64,000 nt of DNA from Nymphaea colorata (lineage: Eukaryota > Streptophyta > Magnoliopsida > Nymphaeales > Nymphaeaceae). The DNA is taken from positions 21,644,535 through 21,708,534 of the forward strand of contig NC_045149.1 in assembly GCF_008831285.2 (NCBI RefSeq), written 5' to 3'. Numbering within the stretch: position 1 is the stretch's first letter; each line of letters opens with the position of its first letter. Positions 51,302 through 62,600 of the stretch are shown here, piece by piece. A program made the translations under genes and the position numbers. Under the pieces are notes generated by a model. The model had not been told where the DNA came from. It worked only from the letters and a program-made list of their open reading frames with translations, and did no database searches.

Positions 51302-52200
51302 AAGATGAACGCTCGGGAAAGAGCGTTAAGCTTGAATCTAAGATTGTCAAAAGTAGATTGAGCAAGTGGCTTGGTGAGGATGTCCGCGAGCTGATCAGCA
51401 CTAGGTATATAGTGGACTTGAAGATGATTCTTGGCAATATGATCGCGAACAAAGTGAACATCAATCTCAATATGCTTGCTTCTATTATGAAAAACCGGAT
51501 TAGCGGAGAGAGAAGCAGCACTGATGTTGTCACACCATAGATGAGGAACGTGTGGCATATTAATATGTAATTCCTTGAGTAAAAACGTGAGCCATAAAAC
51601 CTCAGAAGAACAGGAAGCTAGAGCACGGTATTCAGCTTCGGTGCTAGATCGAGCAACAGTAGGCTGTTTGCGGGCAGACCAAGTAACAAGAGATGATCCT
51701 ATAAAGATGGCAAAGCCGCCAGTGGACTTACGATCATCAATGTTGCCAGCCCAGTCCGCATCAGTGTAAGCATCAATGTGAAAAATGGTGGCCGGCTTTA
51801 ATAGAAGACCGCAAGATAGGGTGGCCTTGACATAACGTAAAATGCGCTTGACAGCAGTCATGTGAATAGTAGTAAGCTGTTGCATGTATTGACACACTTT
51901 GTTGACAGCAAATGAGAGATCAGGCCGTGTGAGCGTAAGATATTGCAGTGCACCAACAAGTTGCCAATATGGAGTGGGATCGAAAAGAGGCTCCCCAGCG
52001 TGTTTTGACAGTTTTAAAGTGGTCGACATAGGCGTGCAGTGAGGTTTTGCATCAATCATATTTGTTTTCTGCAGAAGATCAAACATATACTTTTCTTGAG
52101 AAAGAAATAAACCCTTGGAGGAGAAAGTCACTTGAATGCCCAAAAAATAGTGCAGGAGGCCAAGATCTTTAATGTCAAATTCTTGATCTAGAGTATGCAT
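51302..52200 (-). pseudogene. Copia RT C-terminal part and RNase H
   Basis: The open frame (it actually runs on to 50995) contains HTLDQEFDIKDLGLLHYFLG, the segment after the RT catalytic site. RNase H follows with its acidic residues in place (YTDADWAG, SSTEAEYRAL, LWCDNISA) and DILTKPL near the end. Unusually, the frame stays open through the polypurine tract into the LTR, where the 42-bp sub-repeats become 14-residue repeats (SVIKSNPNKYEI). Confidence 0.9.
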
Positions 52201-52240
52201 GATGGACTTCGATCATGGTATCAATATTTTATGTAATAGT

Positions 52241-53300
52241 AATATCATCAACATAGATCTAAATATAAAGTTGAATTAGATCGCACCCGTAGAAAAAGAG
52301 AGGAATCCACTTTTGAGCCGATGAACCCCAATGTGACCAAGAAATTAGTAAGTCGTTGGAACCAAGCACGGGGAGACTGTTTTAAACCATAAATAGCCTT
52401 ATGTAGTTGACAAACATGATGAGGAAAACGATCATCGATGAAGCCCGGTGGTTGAGCCATATATACCTTCTCAGTAAGAACACCATGAAGGAAAGCATTG
52501 TGAACATCAAGTTGTCGAACAGTCCAGCCAAAAGTAATGGCAATAGTGAGAAGAACACGTATAGAAGTGTGTTTGACTACGGGACTGAAGGTTTCAAAGT
52601 AGTCAATACCATGATCTTGAGTGTAGCCCTTAGCCACTAAGCGAGCCTTGTATTTTTCTAAAGTGCCATCAGCTTTTCTTTTAAAACAAAAAACCTATTT
52701 CGAGCCAATGATATTAGCAGAGGGAGGCGGTGATACAAGAGTCCATGTGTGATTCTTGTGTAGAGTTGCAAGTTCATCTTTCATGGCTTGAACCCAATAA
52801 GTGTGCTTCAAGGCTTGAGACGCAGTACGAGGTTCGGTTTCAGAGATTAGATGGGTGAGATGAATTGCGGGAAGGGGATATTTGGAGATGGTGTAGGTTT
52901 TTGGCTTAAGAGAACCAGTTTGGGACCGAGTGAGCATGTGGTGAGAGCGATGCGGTCTAGGGGCTGGTGAAGGGTTCGGCGGTGAAGGGTGAGGTGGTGA
53001 ATCGGTAGGTGTGTTGGACGGTGAATGAATGGGAGGGAGTGGTGGTGGGGACGATATAGTATTTGGTGAATGGTGCATGGGTGTGAGAGAGGAACAGTTT
53101 AAGAGAGGTGGTATGTTTGGGGAGGGCATAGTAATGACTAGAGGCAGTGGAGGCTTACTTGGTGTAGGTTGAGCTGGTGATGCCAATGTTTTAAAGGGAT
53201 ATACACTTTCATCAAAAACTACATGTTTGCTGATAAGAAGTTTGCTCGTATCCCGATCAAAGCAAATGTATCCTTTGTGCATGCTGCTATATCCAAAAAA
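52241..53300 (-). pseudogene. Copia reverse transcriptase, broken
   Basis: The RT core reads [20 protein letters not shown], then [15 protein letters not shown] and [18 protein letters not shown] at 52695-52697 replaces the Trp codon usual in family SKWV. The catalytic YVDD codons (52241-52255) are present, but in another frame than the upstream RT, and a stop follows within a few codons. The part upstream of the nonsense codon is a Pro/Ser-rich linker, preceded by DRDTSKLLISKHVVFDE. Confidence 0.9.
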
Positions 53301-54539
53301 AGACATGTTGCTTGCTGCGAAACTGCAGTTTATGAGTGTTGAAATCATGTAGACAATGATAGCAGGCACATCCAAAAACCTTTATAAACTTATGATCAAG
53401 AGATTGTTTGAACAAAACTTGATATGGTGACTTCATTTTGAGAACCAGTGTTGGCATTCTATTGATCAAGAAAACAACAGTTCTAAAGGCAAAGTCCCAA
53501 TACTTATAAGGTGCATGTCCAAGTAGAGTTAATCTAATGTCAACAATATGCCTGTGTTTGCTTTTTATGCTGCCATTTTGTTGGTGAGCATGTGGGCACG
53601 CAACTCTATGAACAATACCAATTTGTTTGAGATTGGTGGAAACAGTGTGATATTCTCCTCCCCAATCGCTTTGAACAGCCTTGATTTTTGATCAAATAGA
53701 CGTTCTACCATGACTTGAAACGTTTTAAAGACGGAAAGAACATCTGATCTACTTTTGATAATATATATCCAAGAGAAACGAGAGAAGGCATCCATGAAAT
53801 TAACATAATAGCTATAACCATGCACAGATGTGGTAGCAGCCGGTCCCCAAACATCAGTAAAAATCAAATCAAGTGGAGCATTAATCTTATGTAATGTCTG
53901 AGCAAAAGGAAGAGCATGACTTTTCTCTCTTTGGCATGCATCGCATATTTGATTATGAGATTTGCCATCAATAGGTAAGTCAAATTTATTCAAAACATGC
54001 ATCACAATTCTAAAATCAGGATGTCTCACACGACTATGCCAATTACCAACCGAGACTCGTTCTCCTACAAGTGCTATTTTCTGGCAGGCTCCATGTTGTT
54101 GTAACTTCAGCTGATACAATCCTCTTTTATTTGCTCCCTCCAGAAGTTTCTCCCCTGTTGTCGGATTCTTAACATAGCAATGATTTGCATCAAATTCAAA
54201 GACAATGTTATTGTCATGGGCAAATTTATGCACAGATAAAAGATTTTTAGAGATGGTGGGAACATGCAGCACATTGTTTATAAAAAATTTTGAGGCTGGG
54301 CTGTAGAGAGAGACATTACCAACATTCTTGATTTGAAGACCAGTACCATTTCCAACTCTCAGCTGATCTTGCCCACGATATTCTGAGTGAATGGAGAGTT
54401 TGTTTAAGTCATCCGTCGCGTGATGAGTAGCACCCTTGTCGGGATACCAGAATCCATCATCTGTTTGAGGTATGGTTTCCATATGATAAGCTTTTGGGGA
54501 TGAAGATCCCTTTTGGAACTTGTATAACTTGCAGCTCAA
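53301..54539 (-). pseudogene. Copia protease-integrase region, broken
   Basis: The protease site reads W-Y-P-D-K-G-A-T: the second active-site residue (normally Ser or Thr in D-S/T-G) is Lys (54432-54440). The integrase zinc-binding region (NWHSRVRHP ... CDACQREKSH) and the first catalytic Asp (IFTDVWGP) are visible. A frameshift near 53690 precedes the second Asp (SDWGGEY). The catalytic Glu expected after HQQNG is a Lys (HQQNGSIKSKHRH). A further frameshift lies near 53290. Confidence 0.9.
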
Positions 54540-54581
54540 TGCACCATGTCTTGATTTCCTGCAAGCTTGACATACGGTTCG

Positions 54582-55471
54582 ACATTGGGAAGCGAAGTGG
54601 CCATAATTTCCGCAGGCATGACAACTAACATTTTTATCCTGAGGACGGATTCCTGAACGCCCTTTTTGCTGCCCATTTCTTCCACGGTAATTGGGATTCT
54701 TGAAGTTTTGTCGGTGGGCTACATAAGCTGAAGGATCCTCAACGTTTCCAGACTTTGAAATTTCAGATTATTGAATAAGAATCAAAGAATATAATTCTTC
54801 CAAGTTTATGGGATCGACGCGAGTGCGCAACGAAACTTTCAAGGCACCATATTCATCAGTAGGAAGACCAGAAAGAATATTCATGACAAGATCCTCCTCA
54901 TCTACTGGTTTGGAAGCCATGGCTAACTGATGAGCTACGCCTTTAGCTTTGTGAAAATATGTTGTTATGGATTCATTTCCCTTTTTCAGGTTTTGCAGGG
55001 CAGATTTAAGTTGTTGCATATTTGCTCTAGATTGAGCAGCATAGATGCGTTTTATGGTAGTCCAGACTTTGTATGACGAGTCAAGACCAACCTATGGACG
55101 ACTTCACTAAGCGACGAAATGATCCAACTTAACAATAGTTGGTCATCTCGATGTCATTCTAAGAAGGCTGGATTTAAGATAGTTCTTTCGCCATCTTCAC
55201 TAGGCAAGAACTCGTCTGGGCATTTGAACGACCCATCAATATATCTCATCATATTATAACTCTTAAGCATAGGAATGAATTGAGATTCCCAAAGCAAGTA
55301 GTTGTCGGAAGACAGTTTGATGGATAAAAAATGTTGAAGACTAGTCGGGGCAGGTATGACGGAGGAGATCAGACTTGAAAATGGCAGATTCGTGTTGTCG
55401 AAACCAGACTTGGTTGATGCTGCAGCTGTGCTATAGGAGTCTCTTTCTTGGATTGGTTGTTGATTCGCCAT
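54582..55471 (-). pseudogene. Copia gag with zinc knuckle, frameshifted
   Basis: The frame starts at ATG 55471 with SLQHFLSIKLSSDNYLLWES, the usual Copia gag opening. It stops at about 55154. The gag core resumes in another frame (MQQLKSALQNLKKGNESITT, up to 54768). A zinc knuckle C-x2-C-x4-H-x4-C lies at 54582-54623. Confidence 0.88.
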
Positions 55472-55477
55472 AACCTA

Positions 55478-55489
55478 GCTTTGATACCA
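55478..55489 (-). other. Primer-binding site of the Copia element
   Basis: TGGTATCAAAGC on the minus strand immediately follows the 5' LTR. It differs by one base from the standard complement to plant initiator tRNA-Met. Confidence 0.93.
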
Positions 55490-55940
55490 TACAAGACCAC
55501 ACGCCAGGAAGAAGAAAGGAAATAGAGAGAGAAAATGAGAAGACGACAAGGATTTTAACGTGGTTCGAACTTTGGCCTACGTCCACGAAGGAAGGTGTCT
55601 CTTTCTTGTCAATTTTACAAGACAAGAGACTCTTTTTTATAGTCAATTTTCATGACCATCAATCTCATATTCGTTGGGATTTGATTTGATTACAGAATCG
55701 CTAATCTCATATTTGTTGGGATTAGATTTGATTACAGAATCGCTAATCCCATATTTCTTGGGATTAGATTTGATTACACAATCACACGTTTCCTCTTTTT
55801 CAGTTGATATACATAGATGATCCTCATCTTTTGTAGCAGTTTTAATAGCCTGGGCGTTATCTTTGGTAGGGACATGATTTGTGGATCTGATATGGGCGAG
55901 ATCTCCTCCAGCTGTAGACGTGTGATGCAGTGGTTTAATA
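55490..55940 (-). repeat. 5' LTR of the Copia element
   Basis: 451 bp, same termini as the 3' LTR. The three 42-bp sub-repeats are at 55661-55786. Confidence 0.95.
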
Positions 55941-56540
55941 GCCTCCAAAAGCATGGAATCGCTCTTGCCAACATGTACCTTCCATGCCACAAGGCTGAGG
56001 AGGACAACCATCATGTGTTTGTTGTTATGAGCTCCCTAAGCAAGTCTGGAAAATGGTGGCGAGAAGTTTTGGCAGGACCAGAGTTCCTTGGCAGGGCTTT
56101 AGTACTGAAGAGATTCAAATTTGGAGTATAGCCGATCTTAAGCTCAAGTGACTCAAAAGGTACTGGAATGTGATTCTACCAATAGTCTTCTGGAAACTAT
56201 GGTGGGATAGAAATCAAATTGTGCATGACAGGAAGATGGAGTTTTCAGGGTTTCAGTTTTCAAACAGGTCTAGAAAACAATCCAACAGATTTTTTTGTCG
56301 ATCATGAAATCTGAGGAGGAGAAATCCCAATATAAAGTTTGGGATGCATAGGTATCTTATGCCAGGGGTTTATTAAAAATGTCACTGTCACAAGGACATC
56401 ATCCAAGTAGTATGTTGTAAGAACTTTCAACCCAAATTAATATGTGCAATGTGGTAGAGGGAGGAGGATGGGTTTTAAAGTTTAGACATGTGAGATGTTT
56501 GTGCTTAATTGTAACTAATAACATGGCTGGAAATGAGGAC
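55941..56540 (+). mobile_element. Decayed LINE, downstream part (zinc-binding C-terminus)
   Basis: The plus strand continues the LINE directly after the Copia target site: RLQKHGIALANMYLPCHKAE, then EDNHHVFVVMSSLSKSGKWW, a diverged zf-RVT region, then WKLWWDRNQIVH near 56195, the usual tail. The join with 50841, across one copy of GCCTC, is in register with the family pattern, confirming a single LINE interrupted by the Copia insertion. The end is not sharply defined. Confidence 0.8.
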
Positions 56541-58310
56541 TAAAAGCAGGCATTGAGGGCTGCCGATGAATACCAGAGAAATGGCCTGCCATGAAGGAAA
56601 AGAGTCTTCTTATAGTACTCCGACAGCAACTTTCGGCCCTTGAAGTTGGTGAATTTCTTTACAAATGCGAAGAGGAAGATGGTAGACATGGTGGTGAATA
56701 AACTGTTTTGGTTTTGTTTTTCTTATTGCTTTCTTGTCTGGGCTTCCAAAGCACAGGGCTCTAATGGTAGGGAGTCTATCTCCTAGAAACCTTTCATTCA
56801 TGGATCTTTATCATTTTAACCACGCCAACATCCCGTATAGTTCGAGAAATAACAACTTGCAGAAAGAGATCCATTTTTGAGCATATGTTATAAATGCTTA
56901 TGCTTATGTTCTCTAGTTTTTCTATCGGTACACGGTTTAGTGAACAGTCGTATATGGTGATGAGCGATGAAATGGATATATTTGTAAGGAAACATTGCTT
57001 TGCCCATGAAGGTGATCATTCTGATGTTGCAATTTTTACAAAAAAAAAGAAGAAAAATTACGTTTTTCTAATTTTTCTTGCGTTTGCAAAAGTATGAAAA
57101 GTTCCCACTAAACTGAAGTCTCTCCCTCTTTCTACACATCATTATATCCAAATCAAATCTGCCCTTCACATCCCAAGAGCCCACTGAAAAGACTAGGCAA
57201 GAGAAAGATTGCAATTAAAACCATTACATACCCAGACGACACCTCCTTATGTAATACTTAAAATAAAATACTCCAATTTGAACTGGATATTTGATCAAAT
57301 GGTTCTGAAAAGTTGGATGTGAAAAAAAAGAATCATTAGATTCAGATATAAATAAATATCGGACCAGATTTAGATTCAATCGAATTTAGTTTTAAATAAA
57401 TATCTTAGGTCCAATGCTCTTATATTTTGAAATTGAGCTGGAATTGGTTTATATTTTGGATTCAGATTTGGGTGTGAATTCAAATATCAGATTCAGATCA
57501 TATGCAAATTGTGAAATTGAATTTCAGATTTGGATTTAGATTTAGATATGACTTTTCTTCATTTGCATTCAAATCTAAATTTGGATATGAATATGTAAAT
57601 ATATGAAAAAACAAGAACACATCTGAATCGAATTCAATCGATTGACATCCTATAAAAAAGGAGTCCTGCACGATGATTGAATAGAAGGTGAAATTTTTAT
57701 CTGATGACCAACAAAGGAAATTATTTTGTAGACCAACTGATATATAGAAGGCAAAATTAGAAACACTATCAGTGATGGAGTCCTTAAAACTGATTCATAG
57801 GGACAGAGCGAGGAGGACTGGCATGGCCATCGCTTCCCCTTAATTTGTTTTTTTTTTTTTTGAAAAAAAAAAAACTACATTTAGCTTTCTTTGAAAAATC
57901 ATTTAGTTTACATAAAATTATGAAATACTATATATTTTTAACCCTTGTTAAGATTTTGAAACTAATTATATAATTAGACTTCCATAAAAAAACAAAATCA
58001 TGCATCCACCCCGCTGTTGATGTTGAATTAGGAACACGGTTCTCAGCCTTGCCCTGAGAACAAGAAAGAGAAGAAGAAATGCACTCCTAATTATTCCTGA
58101 GTTTTTTTTTTTACGCAGAAGGTGAAAAAAAAAACTGTGTTTTATATTAAACGGGAAAGAAATTGAAAAATTTCATGGGCATTTGAAAAATTTTTGCTCT
58201 ATAAACAAGTTGAACTAAAAAATCGTAATTAAATCTTCTTTTTTCAGTAGTTACGTAACGACTATAATAATTTGCTGTTTTTCTGTTATTTAATTAATGT
58301 GAATATGCTG
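56541..58310. other. Intergenic; degenerate GGATTTAGAT block at 57280-57640
   Basis: No gene recognised. At 57280-57640 there is another degenerate GGATTCAGATTTGGAT-type block. At about 57808-58015 a segment with GGGACAGAGCGAGGAGG at its left and A/T-rich interior resembles the GGCGGAG MITE family weakly; its ends are not convincing. Confidence 0.4.
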
Positions 58311-58328
58311 TTCTACAGATTTCAGGAA
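58311..58328 (+). promoter_or_regulatory. Candidate heat-shock element
   Basis: TTC-TA-CAG-AT-TTC-AG-GAA: three of four alternating 5-bp units match the nTTCnnGAAn pattern bound by heat-shock factors. It lies about 270 bp upstream of the small heat-shock protein start. Whether it is used is not known; a TATA-like CTATAAAC at about 58199 lies upstream of it, which would be an unusual order. Confidence 0.45.
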
Positions 58329-58599
58329 GCGTTTAGTGTCCGGTGCGAGAGAGATCTAGAGAAAGACAGAGGCTACGTGGAGCACACAAGAAGGAACAAG
58401 ATTATTCATGATGAAGCAGACCCAGGTGGACGCCTCTAGCTAACGCACCAACCCTTCTCCTGTCTTCTACACTTATCCTCTTCTTTCATAAACGTAAACC
58501 AACGCACATGAGTCGCTCAGGCTAAGGGCAATCAACAGCAGCAGCAGCAGCAGAAGAAGAACAAGAAGAAGAAGGTAAGTCAGGCAAGGCGCAGAAGCC

Positions 58600-59696
58600 A
58601 TGGATTTGGACTCCGTGTACAAAGAGATTGCAGACATAATGAGCTTCTCTGAGGAGATGGAGGAGGCGCTGCAGCCCCATGCTAGGGCTTATGTCACCGA
58701 CACCAGGTCCATGCTCCACACCCCAGCTGACATCTACGAGCATCCCAACTCCTACTCCTTCGTAGTAGACATGCCGGGCGTGGAACCCCAAGATGTCAAG
58801 GTATTATTCATGGGCTTCAGACATCATTTTCCAAGTCATATTCACTAATACAGAGAGTTTCAGCGTGATGAAACAGTTGCGTTGTACAAACGAATAGTTT
58901 TGTGAAAGAATCTTGTATGCATTCTCTGGTGTAGAAGAAATTGTGCACTGTTCTACCACTCTACTTAATGATCACAATACCACTGATCACTTTTATAATA
59001 ACAAAGTTCAAAATCTAAAACGCGCTTTTTAAAATTTCCCACCTCCCTTTTGAGGGTGCATATATATTGCTTGCACCATCCTCCTGATGCATGCATTCTC
59101 TTATGATGATTTATATAGCTTTAGTGATTTATATATGGTTTTGACTAAATTTAAATTTAGCTACTAACATTGATATTTGCGTTTTTCAATATAGCTAAAA
59201 CAAATATATCTCGATTAGTTTCAGATCAGCTAAATTAGAACTATGTTAATTTGGAGCGACTTAGTTATGTTTCTCCAGTAGATCCGTTGTCAAGCATGCC
59301 TGATGCTTCTTGCTTCTTATAAGTTCTTTGCAAGTCTAATCCTGTTCAAACCACACACCACCTTTTCCTTTTTCTCTCCTTTTCCTTGATCTTGTTCAGG
59401 TGAGAGTAGACGATGGCATTCTTCACGTATCAGGCAGGAGAAAGAAGAAGGCCGGAAAAGATGAAGGGGAACGTGATGAGGAGGAGAAGGAGGAGGACAA
59501 GAAGGTAGTGAGGGTGTTAAGGCAGGAGAGGAAGAGGAGGGCCAGGTTTGTGAGGAAGTTCCACCTCCCAGAGGATGCAGATGAGGAGGCCATGGAGGCG
59601 TCTTACAGGCACGGCGTGCTGACTGTAACAGTGAAGAAGGAGGCCAAGGAAGAGGAGCCACCAAAGACCAAGGTCATCACTATACCAGTCTCGTAG
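58600..59696 (+). CDS. Cytosolic-type small heat-shock protein (class II-like), one intron
   Basis: Exons 58600-58800 and 59400-59696 (GATGTCAAG/GTATTA, CTTGTTCAG/GTGAGA, phase 0), 165 aa. Small heat-shock proteins are ATP-independent chaperones that hold unfolding proteins. The N-terminal part has the class II signature ARAYVTDTRSMLHTPADI, then YEHPNSYSFVVDMPG (start of the alpha-crystallin domain). Later come VRKFHLPEDADEEAMEASYR, GVLTVTV (139-145) and the C-terminal I-T-I (160-162) that docks between dimers. Odd points: an intron inside the alpha-crystallin domain (class I and II genes usually lack introns, class III has one) and a Lys/Glu/Asp-rich insert at about residues 80-102 with GRRKKKAGK, a possible nuclear signal. 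It may be a class III-like or lineage-specific variant. No organelle targeting peptide is present. Confidence 0.9.
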
Positions 59697-62600
59697 CTTC
59701 AACGTGGGCACAGCGAGAAGCACGAAGAAATCGAGCTCTTCAGTGAAGAAACTTGAGGTCGACGTCGAGTTAAAAAAAGTGAATGTTTCTTTCAATTGCC
59801 AGTAGTACTCCTGAGGAGGTTCTAGAGTGGTAGTTAGTCTTCATGGTAAACATGGTATAGGCATTGTTGCAGAAATATTAAGACTGTAGACAAATTTGTG
59901 CTGAAGTTGACGGAAATGAATGATAATTTAGATGTTAGTGCTTTTTCATCTTTAATTTCTGTGTTTTAATATATCGATCAACTAAAATTTCGTGCGTTTG
60001 CAGTTCAATTGAATAAAGTTCGTAAAGTTCATAAGAATACTATGATTGTAGTTCGACCAGTCCAGTTACACTGTGCTTTTAGGTTAATCAAATATTTTAT
60101 AATTTTTATCAAATACTTTATGAAGAACTAATCTGTCGGCCCAAAAAAATATTTTGTCGTTCCCGATGTCATGTATCTTTCAGGTTTTTTTTTTTTTTTG
60201 GTCTTTTTAAAGTTCGCTGTCATTCCCACAACAGAAAGCCAGCAAATTAAGTAGCCTTGTCTAGAATTCATACTTTTTGTCAATTCTCGAGTTAAAGTTC
60301 CCTAAAGCGTTTGAGTATAGCACTTGATCAGATTTAAAAATAAATCCAGTTTCAAATCCACTTTAAATCTGAGATAAATCTGGATGAAGTCTGGCATACA
60401 AATTCATATCGGAACCCATTTGAATGTACTTTCTAATCCATATCGACCTCCTAACTCACTCAGTTGAATCCCACATCCTGGTATAGCCTACTTCATTTGC
60501 ATTCTTATACCGTAAGACATGACTGTACTTCTACATTTTGAGACCGTTTGGGTCTTCAGATCGGATGTTCGACCCGACCCGACCCGACCCGAGTAGTTAA
60601 TTGTTTGTCTCTGGAGGCTAGAAGGCAATGCAAATGGTTAGCAAGAGTTGATAGAGTGACATGTGGTTGAGCCAAACAGTCCAACCCTTGAATCTGAGTG
60701 GGGCTAAACTGAACTCGAATCCAAACAATATCTGACACAAATATGTGACTTCGACATGAATTGCTAGATAACCGGGTCACTAGGTTAGCGAGTTGGTTTG
60801 TCGACTCAGTAAATTGACTCGGTTGAGTATTTAAATTACCGTAATGTAAATTACCGCAGTTGAATCGAGTGAGTTAGGGCCGAGTTAAGCTGAGCTGGAG
60901 GTGAATCAAGCTGAGTCAAGGGCAAGTCAAGGCTTGATTCATGGTTGGATTTGTTGGCGATCCGAGCTGACTTGGGCGATTCCCTAGTTAGCCTGGTGAG
61001 TTTGTTAATTATGTTTTGGATGGCATCCTCGTTTAACCTAGCTTTCTAAAAACTTGTTTATAAACCATAAAAATGAGTTTTAAAATTTTGACTTATTTGT
61101 TTAGGCCAAACAATAAAAAAACCTAGTTTTTGAGAATAATGAGGGGGGCCGGGGTTTTCACTCCCTTTTACAAAATTAAGTTTTGTCAAAATTAGGTTTT
61201 TCGTAGACTTGCTTTTGATGGTACCAAAAAAAAAAAAATACATAGCCCGCTCCACCGTGAAGGGGCCAGAAATTTGTAGCTAAAAAGTATAAATATAAGA
61301 AATGTCCGATTTGACGTGCACTAATATGCACGAATTCATCTCTAAATAAAATAAATTAAATGAGTCCCCGTGGATAACTGCTCATTCAATCCCACACATA
61401 GTTCTGTCACTGACTTCCCTATTGCTCAATATTGTTTATGATTTTCATATTCTAACCGCTGTCATGGTTTCACTTTTATAATCGTCATTACATAAAATAG
61501 GAAGCTGAAATAATAGGCAGCAGGAAAAGCCTTCAAGTGGGTTCATTCAAGACTCTAAATGTGTTTTCTTCGTAATCTTTGCATTATTCAGGTTGGAAAG
61601 CGAATCCAATGTAGGCCAACAGTGACAAAATGGAAACTAAATATGATGTTGACGGTAGGTTCGGAGTTAGAAAACTTTAGCTAAGAAGCAATACCAACAT
61701 GAAAATAAAAAGATTGCTCAATAATGTAAATAAAATTTTTCGTTTATAATTTTGAAAAATTCTAATTTGGCCTCTATCCTCTGTAAAACATTTTAATAAC
61801 ATAACTGGCCTTTCAGAAATTTCATAACATTTATCACTTTCTGCTTCTCAAGAAAGAAAAAAAATCCCGACACTCTGCTCGTCCCGTCACATTTCAATTC
61901 GTGGTGACAGATGTTCGGGACAAGACCCAGGGGACCCAATTTGGCAGGGACCCACCATGTTCAAAACATGCTGACAGATTTTATGAGGCAACTTATTTTT
62001 CAACCAAGTCTACGGCCGTCGCTAGGCTCGCTCGGTGTCGGAACCAACCCATTGTGGAACAGTCGGAGTTCGACATACACAATTTGGATAGTTAACCAGG
62101 CAAACGGGTTGAATCCGCTCTTTGACGTCGTTTCCGAATTTTTCAATTAAGCTCCACCGAAGATAAGCTTATTATTGAATATCTTAAGAAAAAAATACAA
62201 TCATAATCCTATATTAACAAATAAAATCACCAATTATGTCGGACCTGGTCGGGTCGAGTTATAACCTGCTTACTCTTTAATAAAACGGGTTCGATATAAT
62301 GTTTGATATAATGTTTGAGAAGTTGTTTGATAGCATGGACACTCTCTTATTGTTTCATAAATCTACCTTAAAGAATAGAGACGAATCCAACATTGCATGT
62401 TTACCTCCATCTCTTAAACATATTTAAGAAACACCCACAAAGTATCTATACTGTTAAACAGCCTCTTATGACTTGTTTGATCTTGAGTTGAAGTCAGCCT
62501 GCCTACAAGGTTGGCCTCAGTTCCGACAGGGCTGGGTTTAGCCTAAACTGAACCAGATGCAGCCCTAGCCAAGTCAAGTCGAACCAATAATGAAGCTACT

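Larger units (their letters stand above)
50842..55940 (-). mobile_element. Full-length but inactive Copia LTR retrotransposon (5099 bp)
   Basis: Two 451-bp direct LTRs (50842-51292 and 55490-55940) enclose gag-protease-integrase-RT-RNase H in Copia order on the minus strand. Perfect 5-bp target duplications GCCTC flank it (50837-50841 and 55941-55945). By hand I count about 19 differences between the LTRs (about 4%), so the insertion is moderately old. The internal region has several frameshifts, a nonsense codon in RT and changed catalytic residues in protease and integrase. It cannot encode its own movement. It sits inside a LINE relic and is therefore younger than that LINE. Confidence 0.96.

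Noticed and set aside
57808-58015. Confident MITE call
   Set aside because: Only the left end resembles the family; terminal repeats and target duplication do not hold up.
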